Source: JAAEKA01 sp049299095 (GTDB lineage: Bacteria; Chloroflexota; Anaerolineae; JAAEKA01). From it: a stretch of DNA of 27,322 nucleotides. This document shows positions 1 through 7,985 of the stretch, in pieces. The stretch lies in the NCBI GenBank assembly GCA_049299095.1, contig JBAQWV010000009.1:1-27322 (forward strand). The letters run 5' to 3'. A program made the translations under genes and the position numbers. Under the pieces are notes generated by a model. It was not told the DNA's origin. It saw only the letters and a program-made list of their open reading frames with translations, and did no database searches. Each line of letters opens with the position of its first letter. Position 1 is the stretch's first letter.

Positions 1-197
1 CCCTCCAACTGAATACGCACTCCTCCCTGGCAAACCAGGACGATTTTGCTTGCCCATGTCTGGATCTATACTCGTTCAATTTGTAAAGCTACTTACCCAC
101 CATAATCACGGCTTTTGAACCATGCCCAACTGCGCAAATTTTGACAAATAGCGGGGCACCTGCTCCGCTGCTGCCGGAAACCAACGCTTGGTTTCTT
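1..197. other. No recognisable gene; decayed or intergenic sequence
   Basis: No open frame of useful length is present. The minus strand contains a short protein-like stretch (WFPAAAEQVPRYLSKFAQLG, about 110-185), but its frame has a stop on the downstream side and I do not recognise the family. It may be the tail of the decayed minus-strand gene described at 230-625, in a shifted frame. The left edge of the window cuts whatever lies here. Confidence 0.3.
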
Positions 198-226
198 TTG
201 ACACATCGCTTAAATTTGGCTATACT
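198..226 (+). promoter_or_regulatory. Sigma70-type promoter-like site
   Basis: TTGACA at 198-203 and TATACT at 221-226 are separated by exactly 17 bases, which matches the sigma70 consensus at 11 of 12 positions. No convincing gene follows on the plus strand. The ATG at 229 opens a frame of only about 42 codons with no known motifs. The site may be fortuitous, or the relic of a gene lost to decay. Confidence 0.35.
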
Positions 227-229
227 TCA

Positions 230-625
230 TGGAGTGCATGGGTACACGAAGACGAGGCGGCCTCCCTAACCACAGCAAAGCAGCCCAATTGACCGATCCT
301 CCCACATTTCAGTTTCAATGTTTTGTGGGACGTCTTCCGGTGTAAACCACATCCCGCTAGCGCCGTCCTCACGGACGAGCATAGAGTCACACCAAACAGG
401 AGTGCCGGGGTAAGGCTTGCAGGATCGTTTAGCCCTACGATAGACAAGGATTCGCAGAAGAAAGACGTATTCCTTCTGGTTATGTTGTTTGGGCTGAAAC
501 TGGGGATCATTGGTCATTAAGCTGTGTCGCCATGCGCTGTACAGGTATGTCAGAAGCATTGGCCGGCCTGAAATCTCCAAACGAACAATTGCAACGATGC
601 CGCGACTTGATCGGTACTACGCAAT
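230..625 (-). pseudogene. Decayed minus-strand coding remnant, family not recognised
   Basis: Reading leftward from about 625, one frame gives a protein-like sequence (SRGIVAIVRLEISGRP, then YLYSAWRHSLMTNDPQFQPK, then GMWFTPEDVPQNIE) down to a TAG at 266-268. Past this stop the same frame continues with GGRLVFVYP before a second stop, which suggests a gene carrying premature stops. There is no good ribosome binding site. The upstream side ends about 30 bases from the left end of the IS982-type element, so insertion may have truncated it. The plus-strand frame over the same bases (323-520) looks less protein-like. I cannot assign a function, and chance is not excluded. Confidence 0.3.
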
Positions 626-654
626 ATGGCGTGGTAACGATCTGTTTTGTTATT

Positions 655-671
655 AGGGCCTTATGCTAGTT
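655..671 (+). repeat. IS982 left terminal inverted repeat
   Basis: The sequence agggccttatgctagtt is the exact reverse complement of 1648-1664. It marks the left end of the element. Confidence 0.8.
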
Positions 672-747
672 CGTTTGGCGTGAATGCCTCCGATGTGGTG
701 TGGAAGGAAGTGCAAACTAACCAACCATTACACCGGAGGATAGACAC

Positions 748-1653
748 ATGATACACGATTTCGACGATTTTTGCCTATGGATGCACGTGATCATTGATGA
801 CATTTGGCAGGAAGTTGTTAGGTTGTTCAAGCGTCCGGGTCCAGAGTCTGAGTGCAGTGATAGTGAATTGATCACCATAGCGATAGTTGGTGAATGCCGA
901 AGATGGGATATGGAAACAGAGTTGCTCAGCAACATGCGGGAGCGTCGCCATCTGTTTCCTGTGATCCCATCGCAGAGCCGCTTCAATCGTCGCCGACGCA
1001 ACCTCAGCTTGGGCAGCGATTTAATTCGCCGGACAGTTCTGCGCTCCTTGGGTCTGGCGCAAGACTCTCACACGGTGATCGATAGCTTGCCTATCTCAGT
1101 CGTGGAATTTCACTTGGTGCCAAGTTGTACCAGTAATTGGGCAGCTCATGGCGTCAACTTTGGCAAAGTGCCGTCCAAGAAGCAAACCATCTTCGGTTAC
1201 AAACTGCACTTACTTATCTCGGTGGTGGCGTCATCGTGGAATTCGCATTGGCCCCAGCCAATGCTACCGACCTGAAGATCGGATACAAGATGTTGGTTGA
1301 GCATACCGACTTAGAAGTGATTGGTGACAAGGCTTACATTAGTGCTGACATAGCCACCGAACTGGCAGAGCGCAATCGCCTCATCCTACGAACCTTGCCG
1401 CGTCGCAATCAGAAAGTACAAATGTCGGCAAAAGTTCGCAAGCTGTACAATTCCGTTCGCCAGATCATTGAGACCGTCAATGGTCAGCTGACAGAGCATC
1501 TGAACATTGAGATCAATCAGGCGCACACACCTTTGGGGTCTATGTACCGGTCTGCAAACTAAGCTGGCCGCTGATACGTTATGTATCTACACCAACCGTT
1601 TGCTTGGCAATCCTGACTACCTACAAATCAAACGGTTGGCCTTTCCCAACTAG
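748..1653 (+). pseudogene. IS982-family transposase, two frameshifts
   Basis: This is a DDE transposase of about 300 residues. The first part (748 to about 1222) contains SRFNRRRRNL, VIDSLPISV and HGVNFGKVPSKKQTIFGYKL, typical of IS982. The reading then moves to the frame of 1137-1562 (GGVIVEFALAPANATDLK, VIGDKAYISADIATEL, RQIIETVNGQLTEHLNIE). Near 1535 it returns to the first frame (GLCTGLQTKLAADTLCIY, then TNRLLGNPDYLQIKRLAFPN) and ends at TAG 1651-1653, inside the right repeat. The two shifts compensate each other. IS982 transposases are normally single-frame, so I call this inactive. Sequencing error is the main alternative, because the second shift lies in a GGGG run (1535-1538). Confidence 0.85.
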
Positions 1654-1664
1654 CATAAGGCCCT
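1648..1664 (-). repeat. IS982 right terminal inverted repeat
   Basis: The sequence aactagcataaggccct is the perfect reverse complement of 655-671. The transposase stop codon lies within it, as is common for compact insertion sequences. Confidence 0.8.
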
Positions 1665-1708
1665 AGTAAAGTTTCAGGATCGCAGTACTTACTTGACGGC
1701 GGATAGAG

Positions 1709-3061
1709 ATGGGTTTCATGAGGCTTTTACGACATCCCGATTCGATGTATTTTCAATTGAGCAAACGTCTTGCCTACCATCCTGTTACACAAAATGCGGC
1801 AAGCCTGTTGGTAATTAGTGCAGCAAATTATATTTTGCCGCTTATCCTTGTACCATACTTAGCACGTATTCTACAGCCTGCCGGTTGGGGAGAAGTCCTC
1901 TTCGCACAGAGTTACGCTATCTTGCTAGCGATTATCGTCGAATACGGGTTTCTTTTTTCTGCTACCAGAGACGTAGCCCGCCAAACCGAATCACCAGGGG
2001 CTTTAGCCACAACTGTTAACGCCGTTAATGGGGCAAAAGGCTTACTGTCGCTTGCCGCGACTGCAATTGCAGTAGTCTCATGGGCGGTCATACCCCAGTT
2101 CCAACACTCACCAAGCTACTTGGTATTTGCTTGGTTTACAGCAATCTCCCAGGGCTTATATCCAATGTGGTATTTCCAAGGTGTCCTACGGATGCGTCGC
2201 CTGGCATTATTGAGTACAATCGCGCGAGCACTTGCAACGGCGCTGACATTCCCACTGGTGCATAGTCCAGCAGATGGATGGTTGGTCTTAGCGTTGCAGG
2301 CAGTCGCAACTGGGGTCGCAACTGCTATTGCTATTTACTGGATGTATAAAGATGTACCTTTCCGCTGTCCATTGACTCGTGATGTTTTGCAAGCGTTAGA
2401 TAGAGGCAAATACATGTTCACTGTCAGCCTTGCTGCCGGAGTCTATGGTCTGGCGAGTAATTTTTTCGTTGGCTTGCTTACTAATCCGGTACAAGTAGGG
2501 CTTTATGGTGGTGCAGAAAGAATAAATCGGATTATGACAAATCTATTTGCCATTTTTGGGCAAGCGTTATACCCGTACATATCGCAGACAGTTCACATCG
2601 CCCCACGTCGTTTTATCCGGATCATACGCGTTTTATTCCTATGCAGTTCCATTATGGGCATTGCTTTAACAGTGATTACCGTAGTTGCAGCGCCGTGGCT
2701 TGTTAAGTCGATTCTTGGCTCTGGATTTGAACCGGCAGTGTTTGTACTACAGATAATGGCTTTGCAGATAACCCTAACAAGCATAAGTCGAATTCTCGGA
2801 ATCCTCTGGATGCTTCCGCTTGGAATGGATCGTTCTTTCAACTATATTGTTTTGACTGCTTGCATAGTTAACTTGGGTTTAACTGTATTACTAGTTCCAG
2901 CATGGCAGGCATTAGGAATGGCTATCGCCTTTGTGCTGACTGAGACATTCGTCACAGGTGCATTGGCTTGGTTTCTTCAGCACTCGGGCTATGCCTTTTG
3001 GAGTCGAAACAATAAGCTCCTTCGCGAAGATGGGGCTAAATCCCTTCAAGGGCTATCATAA
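1709..3061 (+). CDS. wzx: Wzx-type polysaccharide flippase (MOP/PST superfamily)
   Basis: This 450-residue, highly hydrophobic protein has roughly 12-14 membrane segments. The N-terminal pattern (about 25-75) is typical of oligosaccharide flippases: NAASLLVISAANYILPLILV followed by PYLARILQPAGWG. Family members move undecaprenyl-diphosphate-linked repeat units across the cytoplasmic membrane. It is the first gene of the locus after the IS982-type copy. The ATG at 1709 is preceded by a weak GGCGGA, and Met4 (1718) and Met13 (1745) are alternative starts. The gene is clearly AT-richer than the genes at the right of the window, suggesting transfer. Assignment to flippase rather than another MOP transporter rests on the neighbouring glycosyltransferases and phosphoglycosyl transferase. 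Confidence 0.88.
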   Translation: MGFMRLLRHPDSMYFQLSKRLAYHPVTQNAASLLVISAANYILPLILVPYLARILQPAGWGEVLFAQSYAILLAIIVEYGFLFSATRDVARQTESPGALATTVNAVNGAKGLLSLAATAIAVVSWAVIPQFQHSPSYLVFAWFTAISQGLYPMWYFQGVLRMRRLALLSTIARALATALTFPLVHSPADGWLVLALQAVATGVATAIAIYWMYKDVPFRCPLTRDVLQALDRGKYMFTVSLAAGVYGLASNFFVGLLTNPVQVGLYGGAERINRIMTNLFAIFGQALYPYISQTVHIAPRRFIRIIRVLFLCSSIMGIALTVITVVAAPWLVKSILGSGFEPAVFVLQIMALQITLTSISRILGILWMLPLGMDRSFNYIVLTACIVNLGLTVLLVPAWQALGMAIAFVLTETFVTGALAWFLQHSGYAFWSRNNKLLREDGAKSLQGLS

Positions 3062-3205
3062 TCGGTACGCCACTAAGGCTCTTAAAATCCGTGGTAAGAA
3101 ACGGGATTATAGCACATGGAAGCTAGGTATTGGGTATAGTCTAGCAACTATGTAGTTTCAGTGCTAAACTTTGAAAAACTGTTATTGAAGCAGTGGTGTG
3201 AATTC

Positions 3206-4378
3206 ATGAGACGATTAACACGTTATATGAGAGACTTCTTTACTATTGTCTTAGTATTAACATGGATGCTTGGATCTGGTCAAACTTTAATTAGCAGTTG
3301 GTTGGTAAACCGTGGCAATTTATATCTAGTTTGCGTGTTAATGGATCGCGAAACCTGTGATTCTTCAACTATAGATCAAGCCACGGATATGTTACAACAG
3401 GCGTCGTTGATTACTCCATCACGCTCCAACACTTTATATAGTTTGGGCTTGTTATACAAAGATCAGGGCGATTTGCAAACTGCAGTTGAACTATTTTCAA
3501 AAGCCGATACCCTGCTCAGTTCATATTACTTAGGCGAGTATTACTATCAACAGGGGAATTCTGATTATGCACTAGAAGAATGGCGAAAAGCTGGAGCAGA
3601 GCAAAAATTTTTATCGGACGGCAAACGCGAGTTCGAACGCGGAAACTTCGAATTGGCCTTAAGTAACCTTGAGCTAGCAATAGCGATACAGCCCAATGTG
3701 CCGCCATCTTCTTACGAATTATTAACCAGACTCTACCTTAACAAAGGCAGAGTGGAAGATGCAATGGACGCCTGGATTTCCTCATACCCAACAGGTACCC
3801 CAAACAGCTTCCAGCAGTTATATTCCCTTGGACAGATCAAACAGATGCAACAAAATTATGCAGAGGCTGATAAAGCCTTTGTCAAGGCTGTTGAATTATT
3901 CATTCCCAGCGAAGGAGAATCGCAGCGAGCATCGTTATGTGTTGACATCGGTAACTCATATCGGACTCTTGGCCAGTATACTTTGGCAGACATGTGGTAC
4001 AAGCGGGCGTTGACGATTTATCCACAAAGCCATTTTATAGTTTTGCTGGCGCAGGGAATCAATTTCCAATACCAGCATAACTACAGCAACGCAACAAACG
4101 CTTTTCGTCAGGCAATTTCAATTTCCCCTGATAACGCGACGGCGAGGTATTATCTTGGTGTATCGTACACATGGCAGTGCCAGCAAGAGCAGGCAGCAAT
4201 TGAATTACAACGAGCTATTGAAATGCAGCCCAATAATGGTTTATTTCATTATGAGTTGGCGCTCGTTTACAACAATCTGGACTTTATTGATTTAGCAAAT
4301 AAAGAATTTCAATTAGCGAGTAGCTTAGGCTCACTCGCTTCATGGCGAGTGAATTCACTTGTAGAAAGTTGTAAATAA
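3206..4378 (+). CDS. Membrane-anchored TPR-repeat protein
   Basis: About 390 residues from the chosen ATG at 3206. The frame extends to a GTG at 3161, but that would add a non-signal-like leader without a ribosome binding site. A basic N-terminus is followed by one hydrophobic segment (about 10-30), so most of the protein is probably outside the membrane. The rest is tandem TPR helices, for example NTLYSLGLLYKDQGDLQTAV, LCVDIGNSYRTLGQYTLADM, ATARYYLGVSYTWQCQQEQA and GLFHYELALVYNNLDFIDLA. TPR proteins act as scaffolds. Lying between the flippase and a Wzy-like gene, it may help assemble or regulate the polysaccharide machine, but no catalytic role is visible. It shares the AT-rich composition of its neighbours. 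Confidence 0.8.
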   Translation: MRRLTRYMRDFFTIVLVLTWMLGSGQTLISSWLVNRGNLYLVCVLMDRETCDSSTIDQATDMLQQASLITPSRSNTLYSLGLLYKDQGDLQTAVELFSKADTLLSSYYLGEYYYQQGNSDYALEEWRKAGAEQKFLSDGKREFERGNFELALSNLELAIAIQPNVPPSSYELLTRLYLNKGRVEDAMDAWISSYPTGTPNSFQQLYSLGQIKQMQQNYAEADKAFVKAVELFIPSEGESQRASLCVDIGNSYRTLGQYTLADMWYKRALTIYPQSHFIVLLAQGINFQYQHNYSNATNAFRQAISISPDNATARYYLGVSYTWQCQQEQAAIELQRAIEMQPNNGLFHYELALVYNNLDFIDLANKEFQLASSLGSLASWRVNSLVESCK

Positions 4379-4502
4379 TGGTAACTACGCGCCTCAGTGT
4401 GTATATTTTTCGGTTGAAATTCGGTTCAATGCTTGTGGATGAGTTCGTTGGTGTGCAACGCTCACTTCCAGCCTGAGTAATTACAATTGTTTAGGAATCG
4501 GC

Positions 4503-5912
4503 ATGAATAACTTTAGTCTCGACCCCGTTACCCTAGGACTGGTGCTGATCTTTTTATCTATTATCGCTACTGGGTTTGTGCTTTTCATCCTAAGCCGGTG
4601 GCAATGGTATTTTTGCGTGGTCGTCTTGCTGTTTTCCATACTGTTGGGAGGATTTGTTATTAATTTTGCCCCCAAAAGCTACAACCTTTTTTATAGTGAT
4701 TTCGTCTTGGCTATTGTGTTAGTTGCATCTGTTGCCCGACACATGTCAAATAGGATAAGGCAGAATCATCAATTGCTAGAATGGCCGTCTAAAACAATCC
4801 TCTGGGTAGTAATTTGGACTGCGATCTACGTTCTGTTTAGTACTCTTTCATCAATAGTTAACTCGCCCGATTTGCTTCGATCAATTGCTGTATTGAAGCA
4901 GGTGGCGCAGGAACCACTGATATTAATAGTAGTTTGGACGCTATTAAGAGGCAATAGAGAGTTTATAGAGAAAACCGTAGAGACTTTACCCATACTAGGT
5001 GCATGTATTGCTGTTATAACATTGTATAGCGCTTACGTCAATAGCTTTGGCGATGTGGCTCAAATGCTCGTATGGAATAAGGATTACTATACAAAGAACC
5101 TAATCTTCTCATACTTGGGTAGAAGCAATTATCTTTCAGGCTTACTGGCCTTGTTGCTGCCAATTTCTATTGCTGTAGCGCAAATACAAAATGGATTTAG
5201 ACGGTGGCTGACGTGGATGTGCGTGACTCTATTCATAATAACAATTCTGATAACAAACAGCCGTGGTGCGTTATCAGCACTGATAGCTACAGGTTTTTTA
5301 CTAACTATCCTAACGCCTTCTTGGTTGACACGTTTCCGGTTGCTACTCATGAGTGTAGTTATCGTTAGTGTTATTTACTTCATTGCTCAACAAACGGTTT
5401 ATGATAGTCTACAAGACATAGCACACTCTTTTCAGGGGCGACAAGACCTTTGGCGGTTGGGGCTGCAAACTCTTCAGTCGAACCCCCTAATTGGAACTGG
5501 TCGCGGCGCCATCTACACGATGGCAGGTGAGGATTTACACAATAATATATTTAAAGCCTTTTTAGAGGCTGGCGTTATAGGAGGACTAGCCTATGTAGGG
5601 TTGATAATTACTCTTCTAGTCGGTTTATTCCCGCCGTCGCGTCGATCGGCTGGCGATACAAGGTTGTTGATTATTCATCAAGGAGTGTTTTTTAGTTTCA
5701 TCGTTGCAATCATTCACTCATTGGGTGAACCTTTGCTTGAAAACGCCCTGTATGATATCATTTTTTGGTCAATTGTCGGAATTGGATATGCCTTGCCAGC
5801 TCAGGTAGCATCACCGCATAGCGCACAGTCGGGAAGTTGTATAGAAGTGAGTACACCAACCAGTCAGTCAGATAAATACTTGAGCGATCTGGTTCAGGCG
5901 TCCCCCGACTAA
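4503..5912 (+). CDS. Wzy / O-antigen ligase-type membrane protein (PF04932)
   Basis: This 469-residue integral membrane protein has about ten or more hydrophobic segments. The conserved core is visible: TNSRGA (251-256), GRQDLWRLGLQTLQ (312-325), PLIGTGRG (328-335) and DLHNNIFKAFLEAGVIGG (344-361, carrying the conserved His). The family comprises polymerases that join repeat units and ligases that transfer glycans from the lipid carrier. Sequence alone does not separate them. The C-terminal 40 residues are hydrophilic and Ser/Thr-rich. The ATG at 4503 follows AGGAAT. No gene lies in the 124 bases before it. It sits with wzx and is followed by insertion-sequence debris. Because a second member occurs at 16310, this one may be the polymerase and the other a ligase, or the reverse. 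Confidence 0.85.
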   Translation: MNNFSLDPVTLGLVLIFLSIIATGFVLFILSRWQWYFCVVVLLFSILLGGFVINFAPKSYNLFYSDFVLAIVLVASVARHMSNRIRQNHQLLEWPSKTILWVVIWTAIYVLFSTLSSIVNSPDLLRSIAVLKQVAQEPLILIVVWTLLRGNREFIEKTVETLPILGACIAVITLYSAYVNSFGDVAQMLVWNKDYYTKNLIFSYLGRSNYLSGLLALLLPISIAVAQIQNGFRRWLTWMCVTLFIITILITNSRGALSALIATGFLLTILTPSWLTRFRLLLMSVVIVSVIYFIAQQTVYDSLQDIAHSFQGRQDLWRLGLQTLQSNPLIGTGRGAIYTMAGEDLHNNIFKAFLEAGVIGGLAYVGLIITLLVGLFPPSRRSAGDTRLLIIHQGVFFSFIVAIIHSLGEPLLENALYDIIFWSIVGIGYALPAQVASPHSAQSGSCIEVSTPTSQSDKYLSDLVQASPD

Positions 5913-5983
5913 GCTTGCGCAACTCTAGCTGACCATAGGAGTGACGCAGTTGGTGTCATTTCGACGAATAGATAGTCTCCTAA

Positions 5984-6260
5984 TTAGAAGTTGTTACCTC
6001 TTGAAACCGAGATAGTTGTCAGTAGTTCCTTAACAGTCCAAATACGATCAGTCAATTGACCTGCCATTGCCGGTGTTCGCTGTTGCCAACGGCGTTTGGG
6101 GTTGTCAGTGACCGGCAAGCACAAGGTTTTGTGGCAACGAGCCAGGTTGTAGAGTCAATATAGGCCGTGCTTTTGCCCAGTGAGGCCAAGACCTGTTCCT
6201 CAACACCATAGATAACCAATGGTGCTAGTGCTAGAGAGAATTCGGCGATGCTGATCTTGT
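5984..6260 (-). pseudogene. Transposase remnant (IS1-like 'RTPAMA...LTDxxW' type), C-terminal
   Basis: Reading leftward, one frame gives PLVIYGVEEQVLASLGKSTA followed by YIDSTT to about 6150. A second frame then continues as LYNLARCHKTLCLPVTDNPK, RRWQQRTPAMAGQLTDRIW and TVKELLTTI, ending at the stop on 5984-5986. In relatives I remember, the two blocks are separated by roughly 45 residues, so the junction near 6150 looks like an internal deletion with a frame change. The family label is from memory of transposases common in Chloroflexota and cyanobacteria. This stretch is too short to be listed as an open frame but is clearly coding-derived. Confidence 0.65.
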
Positions 6261-6316
6261 AAGAGACTATTTGAAAAGTGGTAACTGTCGGGCAAGTCGT
6301 GGTATGAATCGTCGTT

Positions 6317-6532
6317 GTGAACCAACGAAACTACCCAAGCGACATGCCCGACAGTCAGTGGAACATTATCCAGGAATTTGTTCCACCGGCGAAATTTGGC
6401 GGAAGACCCCGCAGCCTGGATGTGCGGGAAGTGATCAACGGCATCTTGTACGTCGTAGTAGGCGGCATCCAATGGCGAATGCTGCCCAAAGAGTATCCGA
6501 AGTGACAGAGTGTCTACTACCACTTTCGAGTG
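6317..6532 (+). pseudogene. IS5-family transposase, N-terminal fragment with in-frame stop
   Basis: From GTG 6317 the frame gives NQRNYPSDMPDSQWNIIQEF, VPPAKFGGRPRSLDVREVIN and GILYVVVGGIQWRMLPKEYP, the standard N-terminal domain (DUF4096) of IS5-type transposases. A TGA at 6503-6505 stands where relatives have Trp, and QSVYYHFRV continues beyond it to about 6532. Similarity then stops abruptly where a different transposase fragment begins on the opposite strand. The sequence gagactatttgaaaagtgg starting at 6263 may be the left terminus of the element, but no matching right end is present. The catalytic DDE domain is entirely missing, so the fragment is inactive. Confidence 0.8.
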
Positions 6533-6919
6533 CGCAGCGACAGTGATCCAAGAGAACAGCGCAAGCAGGCTAGGCGTTGTACGGGCGGTAGCCAGATCAG
6601 ACCACTGGCGTTGCGTTTCGACGCCCAGATGCGTGCGCACTTCTTGGGAGGTGACCTCGATTTGCCACCGCAAAATAAACCAGCTCACAAACTGCGCTCC
6701 AGCACAGTTCTGGTCAGTACAGAGCAGCGGGGGCGGATCACGGTCTCTGCTGGGGCCATGAACTAGTATCCAGCGGATGGGTAGGGGCGGCATGCCGGTA
6801 TGATACCAAACCACCGTGGCTGAGGCGATCTCCATGGTGCGCCTCTGTCCGTCGTACCATGTCAGGGTGATGTCAGACCAGGCTGAAAACCGCCGGCTGA
6901 TCGCACAAAGGCCTCTCAA
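6530..6919 (-). pseudogene. DDE transposase C-terminal fragment (IS4/IS701-like)
   Basis: About 130 residues on the minus strand resemble the C-terminal half of a large DDE transposase: MEIASATVVWYHTGMPPLPI, RWILVHGPSRD, then FILRWQIEVTSQEVRTHLG, VETQRQWSDLATARTTPSLL and ALFSWIT. The Glu in the WQIEVT segment is probably the last catalytic acid. The open frame runs on leftward to 6200, but from about 6530 it is merely the antisense of the IS5-type fragment and is not homologous to transposase. No N-terminal half is seen to the right of 6919. The exact family name is from memory. Confidence 0.7.
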
Positions 6920-6940
6920 TGGCCTGATATCCAGCGGCTG

Positions 6941-6967
6941 CCCGATTAACCGGATCGGTTAATCGGG
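6941..6967. repeat. Perfect palindrome, 12-bp arms, 3-base spacer
   Basis: The arm cccgattaaccg (6941-6952), spacer gat and arm cggttaatcggg (6956-6967) are perfectly complementary. There is no T-tract after either arm, so a simple intrinsic terminator is not supported. It lies just outside the IS4/IS701-like remnant and about 110 bases before the glycosyltransferase run, so it may be an insertion-sequence-associated structure, a protein-binding site or a recombination boundary. The 6968-7076 stretch after it holds no gene. Confidence 0.7.
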
Positions 6968-7076
6968 ATAATAAAGGCCGCTTCGTACTTTCAGTCAGAT
7001 GGTTTCGGCCTCTGGTTCAGACGATGCAAGACTTTCCACACAGTCTCTAGTCGAGTGATAGGATAGAAAATTAACT

Positions 7077-7985
7077 ATGAACGTGACCATAATCGTGGTC
7101 AGCTACAACACTTGCAACATCCTGCAACAATGCTTAATGTATTTAGAGGAGTTGACTGACGCTTTTAATGCACAGGTCATCATAGTAGATAACGCATCGT
7201 CTGATGGCAGCGCAGAGATGGTGGAGACCTGCTTCCCTCTTTACACGTTGATTCGCAATCAGAAGAATTTGGGATTTGCTTGCGCTAACAACCAAGGTAT
7301 TCGCTTCGCAAAAGGAGAGTTCATTCTTCTCCTTAATTCAGATGCATTTCTTACAGCAGAAGCCTTACAGGTATTAATTGATTATGCAGTCCAACATAAC
7401 AAGGTTGGCATTTGCGGCCCGCAATTGATCAACTCCGATGGAACTTGGCAACGTAGTTATGGTTTGATCCCTTCTCCAAGATCGGCAATATTAGACGCGT
7501 TAGGCTTCACCTCGCTCCGGCATGTTGTCTTCAAGGCATTATGGAAACTAACTGGAGATTATTGGAGACCCAAGTCGGTCGAATATGTAGATGGAGCGTG
7601 TCTGTTGATACGTCGTGCAGTAATTGAGCAGATTGGTGTCTTGGATGAACGTTTCTTTTTCTTTGTAGAGGATGCAGATTTTTGCCACCGTGCTTGGCAG
7701 CGCGGCTGGAAAGTAGCTTATGTGCCAAAGAGTCGCGTATTACATCTGCGTGGCCAGAGTTCATCAAAAAAGAACGCTAGTCACAGTCAACAACTTATGC
7801 GGCACTCACTGCAGGCTTTCGTTACGGCCCATTATGGCCTGCATGGTTGGAATACATATTGTCACTGGATGCGACGAAATTTCTGGTGGCGTTTTCGACT
7901 ATGCGCTTTTTTTTCAAGATTTGATTTAACTTCTACAGAAAACTGCGAAAAATATCTCAATACTTATGCTACCTACGAACAATAA
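7077..7985 (+). CDS. Glycosyltransferase family 2 (rhamnosyltransferase-like)
   Basis: This 302-residue protein has a GT-A fold N-terminus. TIIVVSYNT (4-12) begins the nucleotide-binding strand. VIIVDNASSDGS (34-45) is the typical substrate-binding loop, NLGFACANNQGI (64-75) is diagnostic, and LLLNSDA (84-90) holds the metal-binding Asp. VDGACLLIRR (171-180) and FFFFVEDADFCHRAWQ (193-208) are acceptor-side and catalytic motifs found in WbbL-type enzymes. It should transfer a sugar from a nucleotide donor to the lipid-linked intermediate at the inner membrane face. Donor identity cannot be read from sequence. Its 3' end overlaps the next gene by 20 bases, so the two are probably co-translated. 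It begins a new module after the transposase debris. Confidence 0.9.
   Translation: MNVTIIVVSYNTCNILQQCLMYLEELTDAFNAQVIIVDNASSDGSAEMVETCFPLYTLIRNQKNLGFACANNQGIRFAKGEFILLLNSDAFLTAEALQVLIDYAVQHNKVGICGPQLINSDGTWQRSYGLIPSPRSAILDALGFTSLRHVVFKALWKLTGDYWRPKSVEYVDGACLLIRRAVIEQIGVLDERFFFFVEDADFCHRAWQRGWKVAYVPKSRVLHLRGQSSSKKNASHSQQLMRHSLQAFVTAHYGLHGWNTYCHWMRRNFWWRFRLCAFFSRFDLTSTENCEKYLNTYATYEQ

Larger units (their letters stand above)
655..1664 (+). mobile_element. IS982-family insertion sequence, complete ends, dead transposase
   Basis: The element is about 1.01 kb. Perfect 17-bp inverted repeats (655-671 and 1648-1664) bracket a single transposase reading region. Size, one-gene organisation and transposase type fit the IS982 family. 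Because both ends are intact, it could in principle be moved in trans by a working copy elsewhere in the genome. The bases flanking the ends show no clear direct target duplication, so rearrangement after insertion, or a slightly different true boundary, is possible. Confidence 0.75.

Noticed and set aside
6285..6354. Inverted repeat ctgtcgggca (6285-6294) / tgcccgacag (6345-6354)
   Set aside because: Ten perfect bases, but the right arm lies inside the IS5-type coding fragment. There is no T-tract or known role, so it may be chance or an internal feature of the element.
6200..6529. Left half of a 239-codon minus-strand frame continuing from the IS4/IS701-like fragment
   Set aside because: Beyond about 6530 the translation is only the antisense of the IS5-type fragment on the plus strand and of the adjacent remnant. 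It has no transposase motifs.
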